Of a DNA stretch of 64,000 nucleotides, positions 43,835 through 53,363 are shown one piece after another (positions within the stretch are counted from its first letter, which is position 1; every line of letters begins with the position of its first letter). The DNA lies in NCBI RefSeq assembly GCF_023516215.1, contig NZ_CP097349.1, positions 2,294,001 through 2,358,000 of the forward strand. The letters run 5' to 3'. Below the pieces are notes generated by a model. It worked only from the letters and a program-made list of their open reading frames with translations, ran no database searches and was not told where the DNA came from. The position numbers were made by a program, and so were the translations under genes. This DNA comes from Cytobacillus pseudoceanisediminis. Its GTDB lineage: Bacteria > Bacillota > Bacilli > Bacillales > Cytobacillaceae.

Positions 43835-44809
43835 TTACACCCACACCTCAATATAGATTCCTAAGATTGCAAATAATAGGCCTACGGTCCAGAATGTAAC
43901 GACAACACGCCATTCTGACCAGCCCACCAATTCATAATGATGATGGAGCGGGCTCATACGGAAGATCCGCTTCCCGGTGGTCTTAAAAGATGCCACCTGT
44001 AAAATAACAGATAATGTTTCAATAACAAAAACACCGCCGATAATAATCAGGATGATTTCAAGTTTTGTCAAGATGGCTATGGTCGCAATAGCCCCTCCCA
44101 AAGCCAGTGATCCTGTATCTCCCATAAACACCTTTGCAGGGTGGGCATTAAAGACAAGGAAACCCAATACCGCTCCCACTACAGCTACAGAAAAAATGGA
44201 AACTTCAAATTGGGATTGATTCCATGCCAGTACTGCAAATGCTCCAAAAGCGATTGCAGCAGTTCCTGAAACAAGACCATCAAGTCCATCTGTCAGATTG
44301 ACAGCATTCGAGAATCCGACCAGCCAGAAAATAATAAATAAAACATACCACCAGCCCAAATCAATCGAAATGTCTGTCAGCGGAATATGCACTTCTGTTG
44401 AAAAATCATTTTGCTTGAAAACAAAATAAAAAATAACAGAAATAATGATTTGGCCCAGCAGCTTTTGCTTTGAAGTCAGACCTAAGTTGCGCTTTAATAC
44501 TACTTTAATAAAGTCATCAAGAAAACCGAGGAGTCCAAAGCCCAGGGTAACCAGCAGCAGCAAATAAGTTTCTACAGTAGGCCCTGAAAATTTCCCGGTC
44601 ATAAGCAAAGTGGTCACCGTAACAGAAAGAAGAATCATGATTCCGCCCATTGTCGGGGTACCTGTCTTTTTCTGATGGGATTTAGGGCCTTCTTCACGGA
44701 TGCTCTGCCCGAATTTCAGTCTTCTCAGGAAGGGAATAAAAATGGGAGACAGCAAAACAGTTATTAAAAAGCCTGCCAATATTGTGAAAAAAATAACTTG
44801 CTCCATCAT
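43835..44809 (-). CDS. mraY: Phospho-N-acetylmuramoyl-pentapeptide transferase MraY
   Basis: Polytopic membrane enzyme that moves phospho-MurNAc-pentapeptide to undecaprenyl phosphate, making lipid I. It has 324 residues and about ten membrane segments. Mg2+/catalytic aspartates lie in [10 protein letters not shown] (DD) and [12 protein letters not shown]; the HHHYE motif is near the C terminus ([14 protein letters not shown]). It follows a small Mur-ligase-like gene whose stop is 2 bases before its start, sharing an AGGAGGGG ribosome binding site. Confidence 0.97.
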   Translation of the reverse strand: MMEQVIFFTILAGFLITVLLSPIFIPFLRRLKFGQSIREEGPKSHQKKTGTPTMGGIMILLSVTVTTLLMTGKFSGPTVETYLLLLVTLGFGLLGFLDDFIKVVLKRNLGLTSKQKLLGQIIISVIFYFVFKQNDFSTEVHIPLTDISIDLGWWYVLFIIFWLVGFSNAVNLTDGLDGLVSGTAAIAFGAFAVLAWNQSQFEVSIFSVAVVGAVLGFLVFNAHPAKVFMGDTGSLALGGAIATIAILTKLEIILIIIGGVFVIETLSVILQVASFKTTGKRIFRMSPLHHHYELVGWSEWRVVVTFWTVGLLFAILGIYIEVWV

Positions 44810-44811
44810 AC

Positions 44812-45261
44812 TTATCCCCTCCTTTCCCGCTTGGCATTTCCTGCAGCTTCCGCTAATCTTTCAGCCATCACAGCAATATCATATGTTGCTTCGTTTTCTT
44901 TAAGACTTTTTTCACCTGAAATAAGGAAATTAGTTGTGTTCATCTTTTCTTCTGATTTGTTTAATTTTTCTATATATAATTTCATGATGTCCTTTAAGCC
45001 TTTCGTTAAGTCGTTAGTATAAAAAATAGGGAAATGATTAGGGGTATATGCCGGCGTCTCTGCATTCTCATGCCAGAGAGCAGCAACAGCCCCATTTTCT
45101 ATAGCTTCTTTCAGATTTCCGGCCTCTCCAAAAGGAATATAAATTCCTTTTGGCTGCAGAGCGGAAGAGGAGGAAGCGACCGTATGAAATTCAAGCTCAT
45201 TATCCTTTATCCCTTTTACGGACGGAAACAATACCGCTAAATCCCGATACATCAAATACAT
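44812..45261 (-). CDS. Small protein resembling a stand-alone Mur ligase (MurF/MurE) N-terminal domain
   Basis: A complete 149-residue gene between murE and mraY, 1 base after the murE stop with its own GGAG, so part of the operon. The pattern [19 protein letters not shown], then [14 protein letters not shown], then [20 protein letters not shown] matches, by eye, the Mur ligase N domain (substrate loop, ENGAVA helix, vDD strand before the helix leading to the P-loop). Where MurF has its GSNGKT P-loop, this protein has [14 protein letters not shown] and ends about 40 residues later. No ATPase or ligase domain follows in any frame. B. subtilis has no gene here, as I recall. Function is unknown; a regulatory or substrate-binding role is possible. 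Confidence 0.7.
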   Translation of the reverse strand: MYLMYRDLAVLFPSVKGIKDNELEFHTVASSSSALQPKGIYIPFGEAGNLKEAIENGAVAALWHENAETPAYTPNHFPIFYTNDLTKGLKDIMKLYIEKLNKSEEKMNTTNFLISGEKSLKENEATYDIAVMAERLAEAAGNAKRERRG

Positions 45262-45262
45262 T

Positions 45263-46723
45263 TTATCGCTCCTCTATAGCCTCTTTTGCGACAAGACGGT
45301 CATCAAAGTCGAAAACCTGGTTCCCTACCTGCTGATATGTCTCATGGCCCTTGCCAGCTATTAAAATAACGTCTCCTTTACTGGCATTTTTCACGGCATA
45401 GTGAATGGCCTCTTTTCGATCGGCGATTGTTTTATAACTTTCACCTTTTACTCCCTCTTCCATATCCCTAAGGATTTGGATTGGGTCTTCACTTCGGGGA
45501 TTATCAGAAGTAAAGATTGGGTCTGTACTGTACTGGCATGCAATTTCAGCCATTAGCGGCCGCTTGGATCTGTCCCTGTCTCCTCCGCATCCCACGATGG
45601 TAAAAATGCGTTTCAGGGCAAATTGCTTTACCGTTTCCAAAGCATTTTTCAGGCTGTCAGGAGTATGTGAATAATCAACAATCACAGAAAAATCCTGACC
45701 TGCATCTACGGTTTCAAATCTGCCTGCTACGCCTTTAACTTCTTCAGCAGATTTGATGATTTGCGAGATTGATATCCCTGAAGCGATCCCTGCACCTATG
45801 CTGGCAAGGACATTATAGATGCTGAATTTGCCTATCATTTTCAGAGAAACTTTATGCTTTCCAAATGGAGAGATTAAGTCAAATTCTGTCCCGCCAGAAG
45901 TCATCTGAATATTAATTGCCCGAAGGTCAGCTTCCTGATCAATTCCATAGGAAATGACATGAGCTGCCGTCGATTTTTCATATTCTGCAGAAGCAGGGTC
46001 ATCTGAGTTTAAAATGGCATATTTCGGCTCTTCATGATTATAGGAGCTTCCGAGCTGGGCAAAAAGCAGCCCTTTTGCTCTCCTGTATTCATCCATTGTT
46101 TTGTGATAATCCAGATGATCCTGAGTCAGGTTTGTAAATACGGCTATATTAAAATCACACCCATGAATGCGTCCTTCATCAAGTGCATGTGAAGACACTT
46201 CCATTACGGCTGAATCTACACCTGCATCTGCCATTTTTCTAAATGTGCTTTGCAGAGTCAAACTTTCAGGAGTGGTATTTTTCACTTCAAAGGTTTCATC
46301 GGCAATCTTCGTATACATCGTGCCAATTAAGCCGGTTTTTCTTCCTGCATCAGCAAGGATCTTCTCTATTAAATGGCTTGTTGTTGTTTTGCCATTGGTT
46401 CCTGTTATGCCAATTAAATGAAGCTGCTTGCTCGGCTGTCCATAAAAAGCATCAGCCAGCACAGCCATGGCCCGTTTTGTATTCTTTACCACTATAACCG
46501 GGATATCCAAATCCAATTCTCTTTGGGCAATGACTGCTGCTGCACCTTTTTTGGCAGCAGAAGCCGCAAAATCGTGGCCATCCACCGTATAGCCCTCAAT
46601 ACAAACAAACAGACTTCCAGGTGTAACTTTCCGGTTATCGTTAACAATCGCTGTAATTTCCGGGTTTTCCCCTTTAAAAGTCATATATGGCTGCAAAAAT
46701 CGCAGCAATTTATGTAATTCCAT
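45263..46723 (-). CDS. murE: UDP-MurNAc-L-Ala-D-Glu:meso-diaminopimelate ligase
   Basis: Adds the third residue of the peptidoglycan stem. The P-loop is [15 protein letters not shown] near residue 108. The motif DNPR in [13 protein letters not shown] near residue 405 is the meso-DAP recognition loop, marking this as an A1-gamma (DAP) wall rather than a lysine wall. From the ATG at 46721-46723 (after GAGAGG) the length is 486 residues. It lies between spoVD and the small Mur-like gene. Confidence 0.96.
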   Translation of the reverse strand: MELHKLLRFLQPYMTFKGENPEITAIVNDNRKVTPGSLFVCIEGYTVDGHDFAASAAKKGAAAVIAQRELDLDIPVIVVKNTKRAMAVLADAFYGQPSKQLHLIGITGTNGKTTTSHLIEKILADAGRKTGLIGTMYTKIADETFEVKNTTPESLTLQSTFRKMADAGVDSAVMEVSSHALDEGRIHGCDFNIAVFTNLTQDHLDYHKTMDEYRRAKGLLFAQLGSSYNHEEPKYAILNSDDPASAEYEKSTAAHVISYGIDQEADLRAINIQMTSGGTEFDLISPFGKHKVSLKMIGKFSIYNVLASIGAGIASGISISQIIKSAEEVKGVAGRFETVDAGQDFSVIVDYSHTPDSLKNALETVKQFALKRIFTIVGCGGDRDRSKRPLMAEIACQYSTDPIFTSDNPRSEDPIQILRDMEEGVKGESYKTIADRKEAIHYAVKNASKGDVILIAGKGHETYQQVGNQVFDFDDRLVAKEAIEER

Positions 46724-46913
46724 GTCTACCAATCCTCTCGTGTTAAACAGAACAATCTAATCCTTTTTTACTGCCTCTTGTCATATTCATTTCTAAGTTC
46801 TCAAACTAACATTCTATATGATGGCGATATATATTGTACATGATAATTGCTTTTTTAGCTATTTAATATATAGAACCCAAACCCTGAAAGTATGTTGCAG
46901 TTTCCTTACAAAC

Positions 46914-46950
46914 AAAAAAATTCAGGCGGCGCAGGATAATGCCGCCCTCA
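46914..46950 (-). terminator. Terminator between spoVD and murE
   Basis: GGCGGC and GCCGCC pair on the minus strand, followed by TGAA and a U7 run. murE therefore probably depends on partial read-through or on its own promoter in the rest of the gap. Confidence 0.78.
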
Positions 46951-46959
46951 GTCCTATTC

Positions 46960-48874
46960 TTATTTGTCGTCAAAATACAGCCGGATCGTTGAACCTTCCT
47001 TTAACTTGATGCCAGGCTGAGGCGTTTGCTTGACCACTGTATTTCCTGTGCCGCTCGCATCAATTTTCAGGTTAAGGTAGAGCTCACCCAGATCCTTCTT
47101 TGTCAGGCCGACCATATCAGGAACTTCAATCATTGGTGAATCCATCCATGTCAGTTCTTTTTCAATTTGATTTTTCCGCGGCTTTACACCCATCGCCCGC
47201 AAGCTGTCCCCCATGATCTCTCCGACAATTGGAGCAGCAACTACCCCGCCAAATTGAATAGTTCCTTTTGGATTATCCACAGCCACATAAACAACAAGCT
47301 GCGGATCATCTGCAGGTGCGAATCCTATAAATGATACAATATGGTTATTTTCCAGGTAACGGCCGTTTTGCGCTTTTTGTGCAGTTCCAGTTTTACCGCC
47401 TACACGGTACCCGTCTACAAAGGCCTTTTTCCCCGACCCTTTTGCCACAACTGATTCAAGCGCTTTTCGGATTTCATCTGATGTTTCCTTTGATATTACT
47501 TTTCTCTTTGCATCAGGTGATTTTTTCATTAATATTTCCCCGGTAGCCGGATTAATAAGCTCTTTGGCTATATAAGGGGTATATAATGTTCCCCCATTAA
47601 CGGCAGCCGAAATGGCTGCTACCTGCTGAATCGGAGTCACAGAAACTCCCTGTCCAAAAGCAGTAGTTGCCTGCTCAACTGGGCCAACCCGGTCGAGATT
47701 AAATAGAATCCCTTTCCCTTCGCCCTGCAGGTCGATACCGGTCTTTTCTCCGAATCCAAAGTCGCGGATGTATTTAAACAGTTTATCTTTGCCTAATCGC
47801 TCACCGAGCTCTACAAAACCAGGGTTACAGGAATTCTGAACTACTTCCAAATAAGTCTGGCTGCCATGGCCGCCCTTTTTCCAGCATCTTAGTCTTGCAC
47901 CGCCAACTTCAACAGATCCCGGATCATGAAAATGATCCTTTTCCAAGTCTACCTTGCCCTCTTCTAACGCAGCTGCCAGAGTGATGATTTTGAATGTAGA
48001 ACCAGGCTCGTATGTACTCCAGATTGGCAGGTTGCGGTTGTAAATTTCCGGGGGTACATTCCTAAAATTCGCAGGGTCAAAATCAGGCCTGCTGGCCATG
48101 GCAAGAACTTCCCCGTTATTTGGATTCATGGCAATTGCTATTATTCCATCAGGGTTGTATTCAGCCTGAGCAATATCAAGCTCCCTTTCTACGATTGTCT
48201 GAATCTTGGAATCGATAGTGAGCTTTAAATCCATACCATCAACCGGCGGCTTGTAGTCATCCGCCATATCGTTCATCCGTTCTCCCTTTGCATTCGCATA
48301 AAACTTAACAGATCCTTTTTTTCCTTTTAGTTCTTCATCATAATATAATTCCAGCCCCATAAGACCCTGATTATCAATTCCCGAAAACCCCAAAACATGT
48401 GAGAGATAATTCCCGAAAGGGTAATGGCGTTTTGAATCTTCACCAATGTATATGCCTTCAATTTCCAGTGCACGGATTTCTTTCGCTTTTTCATGGGAAA
48501 TTTTTCGGCCTTCAGGGATTTTCACACTTGATTCTCTTTTGGTGATCAGCTGGTAAGCTTTTTCTTTTGACATATTCAGCACCGCAGCCAATTTCTCTGC
48601 AGCATCAGCAGGATCTTTTATTTGCCTGGGTACAACATAGACAGTTGGAGCACTGACATTCGTAGCCAGTGGAATACCGTTGCGGTCGACGATTTCTCCT
48701 CTTTCCGGTTCGAAAGGGATGTCTCTGCTCCATAGTTCCTTTGCACCATCTGTAAGCAAATTCCCCAGAAAGAATTGAACATATCCAAGACGCAAATCAA
48801 TAATAAAAAACGAGAATACCAACAAACAACGCTACAGTCAGCCGTTTTCGAACGGTTACATTTGAAACACGCAT
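46960..48874 (-). CDS. spoVD: Stage V sporulation protein D (class B penicillin-binding protein), frameshifted
   Basis: Cortex-specific transpeptidase partner of SpoVE. The start ATG at 48872-48874 gives MRVSNVTVRKRL, the B. subtilis N terminus. The frame breaks in the membrane segment at an A6 run (48805-48810). Comparison with B. subtilis (VIVFLIIDTRLGY) suggests two bases are missing, although one extra base would also fit. The SxxK motif is in YEPGSTFKII, the SxN motif in QNSCNPGF and the KTG motif in GGKTGTAQ; a PASTA domain ends the protein (EVPDMVGLTKKDLGEL). About 638-639 residues. Confidence 0.93.
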
Positions 48875-48934
48875 GTACGGACGAACCTCCTTAGATTATG
48901 GCTCGTTCCAATATATGCTTGTACATAAATGAAT

Positions 48935-48968
48935 AGAACGCACTGCCGCTCATCCGGCAGTACGTTCT
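48935..48968 (-). terminator. Hairpin after pbpB
   Basis: AGAACGTACTGCCG and CGGCAGTGCGTTCT form a 14-bp stem with a G-U pair on the minus strand. The tail ATTCATTTAT is only moderately U-rich, so read-through into spoVD is likely. Confidence 0.6.
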
Positions 48969-48971
48969 AAT

Positions 48972-51194
48972 TTAATCCAGCACTGCTTCCTCTTCTTCCT
49001 GCTGCTCTTCTGATTGTGCATTTTCCTCATTATATTTCTCTGCAGGCGGCTCAAGTTCGACGATTAAATAGTCACCTTCCCTGAGTGCAGAACCAGCCTT
49101 CAGATTTTGCTTCACCACATATCCGCTTCCTACAGTATTCAGCTTTAAGTCAGCAAGCTTTGCCACCTTCATAACGTCCCTCAGCGACCATCCATTCATA
49201 TCGGGCACTGTTAAATCGCCTTCAGTCTTTAAGATTACTCGTTCTCCTTCCAGCAAATTGTACATATTTCCAGGGACCTGTCTTTCAACCTTGCTTCCCT
49301 TTCCCAGTACAATAGCTTCAAAACCGGACTTTTTCAATTCTGCTTTTGCTTCCTCAACTGTTTTCCCTTCCACTTCAGGTGCCTGTTCAGAGTTCGCCTT
49401 CAGTTCCTTTGCCGGCTCGATATTTAAATATTGAAGACTGCTTTTCATAACCGGTGTAAAAATCTTGGAAACCGGCTCTGCACCGTTTGTACTCAGGTCA
49501 ATATCCGGCTGCTGGACAGCTACATAGATGATCAGTTCAGGATCATCTTTTGGCGCCATGCCTAAAAAGGAGAAGATAAAATTTTCATGCCCAGTTAAAT
49601 ATCCTCCGCCATTTGGGTCAGGGATTTGGGCAGTCCCCGTTTTTCCGGCAACCTTGTAGCCCTCAATATTATACCTTTTGTAACCCGTTCCGTTTTCAGA
49701 AGACACAACCGTTTCCAGGATATCCCTTGTTTTCTTGGCCGTTTCTGCTGAAACTGGATTCCCCTTCACTTCCGGCTTTGTTTTTTTTAATACTTCATTT
49801 TTATCACCATCAACAATACTGCTGATCACATGAGGCTTCATCATTTTGCCGTCATTTGCAATGGCAGTAGCTGCCTGTACCTGCTGAATCGGCGTAATGG
49901 CAGAACCTTGCCCGAATCCGGTAGTTACCTTATCAAGCGGCCACTCGTAAGCTATTTTTCCGCCTGTTTCATTCGGCAGGTCAATTCCAGTTGGATTTTC
50001 AAATCCAAACTTTGTTATATATTCCCTGTATTTTTCATAACCAAGCTTCTCTTTAACTATTTTCGCGAAAGCCACGTTCGACGAACGCTGAACGCCTTCA
50101 AGGTAAGTAATGGACCCCCAGCCCCGTCCCTGGTTATGGTCGCGTATAGCCGGTGAATTTTCTGTTACTTTATAACTTCCTGATTTATACCATTCATTCG
50201 GATCAAATTCTCCCTCCTCAATGGCTGCAGCCAAAGTAAAGATCTTCATAGTTGAGCCGGGCTCAAATGAGTTTTCGATCACTTCATTATGCCACGTCTC
50301 TTCAATGCCTTCCTTTGTTTTCGGGTGGAAGGATGGCCTCTGTCCCATTGCCAAAATCTCACCCGTTTTGGCATCCGCGACAACAGCAACCATCTTTTTC
50401 GGCTTATACTCTTCGTCTACTTTATTCATGGAATCTTCGAGGAAAGTCTGGATTTTCTTATCGATTGTCAAATACACATCTTTGCCATTTTGAGCCGGCT
50501 GGATTTTTTGATCTCCATTTGGAAGGAGATAGCCCCATATATCGCTTTCATAGCTGAACTTTCCATCTTTTCCTGTAAGCACATCATTCAAACTCTGTTC
50601 AAGACCCAGCATCCCTACTGTATCGGTCTTATTCGTCTTCGATTTTTTCTTTTCAACATATCCGACTAAATGCGAGGCGAAGACGCCATTTGGGTAGAAC
50701 CGTTTGGAATCAGTTATGAATGTAATTCCCGGTAAATTCATATCTTCAATTTCTCTTTTTGTCTTTAACGGAAGATCGCGCCCTTCTTTACCAAATTCAA
50801 CCTGGAATGGCGGGTCCCCTTTTTCTGTTTTCTTCGTTAAGATTCTATATATCTCCGACTCTTCCAGATCGATTGCTTTCGAAAGCGCCGCTGCTGTTTT
50901 TTCAGGGTCTTTCACATAATCCGGCTTCATACTTTTGTCAAGGATTGCTACAAGCTTGTAGGAAATAGTATCCTCGGCAATGACTTCACCATTGCGGTCA
51001 TAGATAGTACCCCTTTTGGCTTGAATTGTCTTTTCACGTTCATATTTTTGCTGAGCTTTTGCCGCAAGTGCATGTCCCGCTGCTTCCCCTGTAACCTGAA
51101 TGGAAACAAAGCGGAAAATTAATACAAAAAAGAGCAGGCTGAATATTAAAAATAATATCGCTGCTCCAAAATTGATATTTGGCTGTTTCTTCAT
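48972..51194 (-). CDS. pbpB: Penicillin-binding protein 2B (septal transpeptidase)
   Basis: Essential class B PBP for vegetative septation, partner of FtsW. It is intact at 740 residues (B. subtilis 716). A membrane segment spans residues about 10-33. The catalytic serine is S314 in EPGSTMKIF, SSN begins at 371, and KTGTAQIP lies in the last third. Two PASTA domains follow (APEVEGKTVEEAKAELKKSG and TVPDMNGWSLRDVMKVAKL), and the C terminus is Glu-rich. Its stop/start arrangement with ftsL shares one base. Confidence 0.96.
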   Translation of the reverse strand: MKKQPNINFGAAILFLIFSLLFFVLIFRFVSIQVTGEAAGHALAAKAQQKYEREKTIQAKRGTIYDRNGEVIAEDTISYKLVAILDKSMKPDYVKDPEKTAAALSKAIDLEESEIYRILTKKTEKGDPPFQVEFGKEGRDLPLKTKREIEDMNLPGITFITDSKRFYPNGVFASHLVGYVEKKKSKTNKTDTVGMLGLEQSLNDVLTGKDGKFSYESDIWGYLLPNGDQKIQPAQNGKDVYLTIDKKIQTFLEDSMNKVDEEYKPKKMVAVVADAKTGEILAMGQRPSFHPKTKEGIEETWHNEVIENSFEPGSTMKIFTLAAAIEEGEFDPNEWYKSGSYKVTENSPAIRDHNQGRGWGSITYLEGVQRSSNVAFAKIVKEKLGYEKYREYITKFGFENPTGIDLPNETGGKIAYEWPLDKVTTGFGQGSAITPIQQVQAATAIANDGKMMKPHVISSIVDGDKNEVLKKTKPEVKGNPVSAETAKKTRDILETVVSSENGTGYKRYNIEGYKVAGKTGTAQIPDPNGGGYLTGHENFIFSFLGMAPKDDPELIIYVAVQQPDIDLSTNGAEPVSKIFTPVMKSSLQYLNIEPAKELKANSEQAPEVEGKTVEEAKAELKKSGFEAIVLGKGSKVERQVPGNMYNLLEGERVILKTEGDLTVPDMNGWSLRDVMKVAKLADLKLNTVGSGYVVKQNLKAGSALREGDYLIVELEPPAEKYNEENAQSEEQQEEEEAVLD

Positions 51195-51556
51195 TAATCT
51201 TCCACTACCTTGACATTATTTCCGCTGAATTTAAGTCCCATTTCCTCAGCTTTTTCTTTAATGCGCTCGTATGTACTTAATTCGCCCACTTGCATTTTGA
51301 GATCTGTATTCACTTTATTCTGCGTTTGGATTGCTTCTTCTGTTTGCTGAATTTCTTTATTCACTTCGTATATGGCTGCCTGGTTTGAAACCATTTGTAC
51401 AGCACCAAAACAAACAATGCCAGTGAAAGCAAGTCCCAGTATTTTTTCCCCGGGGGAAAGCCATGACTTTTTTGATAATTTCTTGGGAGCCTGGACGGGC
51501 TGGGTTTGGATATCAAATTGTTTTTCTTCTTGAATTTTTCGGGCTAAATTGCTCAT
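51194..51556 (-). CDS. ftsL: Cell-division protein FtsL
   Basis: Short bitopic protein of the DivIB-DivIC-FtsL complex and an unstable regulator of septation in B. subtilis. It has 120 residues, with a basic cytoplasmic tail including KKLSKKSW, one membrane segment at about residues 35-57 (ILGLAFTGIVCFGAVQMV) and an extracytoplasmic leucine-zipper-like coiled coil (EVNKEIQQTEEAIQTQNKVN) ending with ERIKEKAEEMGLKF, a typical DivIC/FtsL end. Position between rsmH and pbpB supports the call. Confidence 0.94.
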   Translation of the reverse strand: MSNLARKIQEEKQFDIQTQPVQAPKKLSKKSWLSPGEKILGLAFTGIVCFGAVQMVSNQAAIYEVNKEIQQTEEAIQTQNKVNTDLKMQVGELSTYERIKEKAEEMGLKFSGNNVKVVED

Positions 51557-51610
51557 AATTCCCCTCCTGTAAATTTTTTATTTATTCTCTACATGAGTAT
51601 TCGTAATCCC

Positions 51611-52543
51611 TTAAAGCTTCTCTGCTATTCTCAGTTTAGCGGACCTTGCCCGATTATTGTGTTCCAGCTCTTCTTCTGAAGGCAGAATCGGCTTTCTGTT
51701 AATGAGCTTTAAGATTGGTTTATATTCATCTGGAATAATCGGGAGGCCGGGAGGAAGATTTGGTGTTTCACTGGCTTTTTTAAATGCCGCTTTACAAATC
51801 CGATCCTCCAGTGAATGAAACGTGATCACGCTGATTCTTCCATTGGGATTTAATATGTCAATAGCCTGGTGAAGAGAATCCTCAAATACACCAAGTTCAT
51901 CATTAACAGCTATTCTAATGGCCTGAAATACACGCTTGGCGGGATGCCCGCCTTTTCGTCTGGCAGGAGCAGGTATTGCCTCTTTAATCAGCTCAACCAG
52001 CTGGCCTGTTGTTTCTATCGGGGAAACTTCCCTGGCCGCTTCAATCTTCCTCGCAATTTGCTTCGAGAATTTCTCTTCTCCGTATCTGAAGAAGATTTTC
52101 ACAAGTTCACCATATTCCCATCTGTTTACTACGTCATAAGCGGAAATGTCAGCGCCTGTATCCATTCTCATATCAAGCGGGGCATCATTATGATAGCTGA
52201 AACCTCTTTCAGGTGTATCCAATTGAGGTGATGAAACGCCAAGGTCATATAAAACACCATCTACTTTTGACACACCCAGGTTTGCAAGCTCTTCCTGAAG
52301 ATACTTGAAATTACTTTTGATGATCGTAATTCTGTCACCATATTCAGCCAGTTTTTCTTTTGCGTGAGCAATCGCTGTGTCATCCTGGTCAAATGCATAC
52401 AGCTTTCCCTTTTCAGACAGCTGGGAAAGAATTAATTCGCTGTGGCCTGCACCGCCCAGCGTACAATCCACATACACTCCATCAGGATGGATATTTAAGC
52501 CTTCTACTGTTTCTTTTAATAGTACTGTTGTATGTTCAAACAT
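51611..52543 (-). CDS. rsmH: 16S rRNA (cytosine1402-N4)-methyltransferase RsmH
   Basis: SAM-dependent methylation of C1402 in the decoding centre. From the ATG at 52541-52543 ([15 protein letters not shown]) it has 310 residues, B. subtilis 311. The SAM motif is [12 protein letters not shown] near residue 26, followed by [12 protein letters not shown] and the substrate-side [19 protein letters not shown]. The C terminus [11 protein letters not shown] is typical. It lies between mraZ and ftsL. Confidence 0.96.
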   Translation of the reverse strand: MFEHTTVLLKETVEGLNIHPDGVYVDCTLGGAGHSELILSQLSEKGKLYAFDQDDTAIAHAKEKLAEYGDRITIIKSNFKYLQEELANLGVSKVDGVLYDLGVSSPQLDTPERGFSYHNDAPLDMRMDTGADISAYDVVNRWEYGELVKIFFRYGEEKFSKQIARKIEAAREVSPIETTGQLVELIKEAIPAPARRKGGHPAKRVFQAIRIAVNDELGVFEDSLHQAIDILNPNGRISVITFHSLEDRICKAAFKKASETPNLPPGLPIIPDEYKPILKLINRKPILPSEEELEHNNRARSAKLRIAEKL

Positions 52544-52654
52544 TGTTGTATGAATCCACCTTTCCAATCCGAGAAGCACGAGATGCATTAATGGCACCTG
52601 GAGCTAAACAAATATCTTTGTATCATGGGAAATTATATTACTAAAACATTCCCA

Positions 52655-53086
52655 TTATATATCAAACCCAATCATGTTTTCCGCAATATCAGCAAAAGAT
52701 TCCTCTGATTCTGCAAAATAATCTTCCCAAAGATTTTTGCTCCATATCTCGATCCGATTGGAAACGCCCAGCACTACACATTCTTTTTCCAATTTTGCAT
52801 ATTGCAGAAGAGGGGAAGCAATATTTATTCTTCCTTGTTTATCAATTTCACATTCAGTGGCACCTGAAAAGAAAAAACGGGTAAATGCACGGGCATCTTT
52901 TTTGGTAAGCGGAAGGCCCTTTAATTTTTCTTCAAGCTGCCTCCACTCATCCATGGGGTAGCCAAACAAACATTGATCAAGTCCGCGTGTCAAAACAAAT
53001 GTTTCACCCAAGTTATCACGAAATTTGGATGGCACGATGAGACGGCCTTTATTATCAACGTTGTGATGGAACTCACCCATGAACAT
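52655..53086 (-). CDS. mraZ: Transcriptional regulator MraZ
   Basis: AbrB-like (double SpoVT/AbrB) ring-forming DNA-binding protein, first gene of the dcw cluster; E. coli MraZ represses its own operon. From the ATG at 53084-53086 ([16 protein letters not shown]) it has 143 residues, the B. subtilis length. Two DxxGR motifs occur (DNKGRLIVP and DKQGRINI), one per half. GTGG repeats at 10-bp spacing lie just upstream, matching the known operator pattern. Confidence 0.96.
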   Translation of the reverse strand: MFMGEFHHNVDNKGRLIVPSKFRDNLGETFVLTRGLDQCLFGYPMDEWRQLEEKLKGLPLTKKDARAFTRFFFSGATECEIDKQGRINIASPLLQYAKLEKECVVLGVSNRIEIWSKNLWEDYFAESEESFADIAENMIGFDI

Positions 53087-53118
53087 ACCCACTGCACCCA
53101 CTTTCTAACTCAAATGTA

Positions 53119-53142
53119 CCACAATCCCCCACTTTCCTCCAC
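53119..53142 (-). promoter_or_regulatory. MraZ-box-like direct repeats before mraZ
   Basis: Three GTGG tetramers on the minus strand (53139-53142, 53129-53132, 53119-53122) are spaced exactly 10 bp apart. The last is followed by TACATT, a possible extended -10 (TGGTACATT). This resembles the TGGGN5 repeats bound by MraZ in other bacteria. Confidence 0.65.
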
Positions 53143-53312
53143 ATGTTTTTAATTATTCTACCACTTCATATAAAATCCTGCTTCCCATAAGGTATTCCCC
53201 CATTTTCCGTTCGTCTTTTTATTACATTTTCTTTAAATTCTTTACTATGCTTTTCACAGATTTTCACGCTGGGGAATAGTCAGGATATAAAGGGATTTCA
53301 TCTTTTTTCATC

Positions 53313-53344
53313 AAAAAAAAGACCTCATCCGTATGGAAAAGGTC
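53313..53344 (-). terminator. Terminator after bshC
   Basis: GACCT and AGGTC pair on the minus strand, with partial inner pairing TTTCC/GGATG, followed by U8. It separates bshC from the mraZ operon. Confidence 0.78.
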
Positions 53345-53363
53345 CGAAGAATAATGGCGAATA

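Noticed and set aside
46818..47009. Small plus-strand reading frame between murE and spoVD
   Set aside because: It covers a terminator and the spoVD 3' end and has no ribosome binding site.
48875..48971. A sigma-E promoter for spoVD (CATAATCT resembles the -10)
   Set aside because: No ATA lies 16 bases upstream; the match is too weak to annotate.
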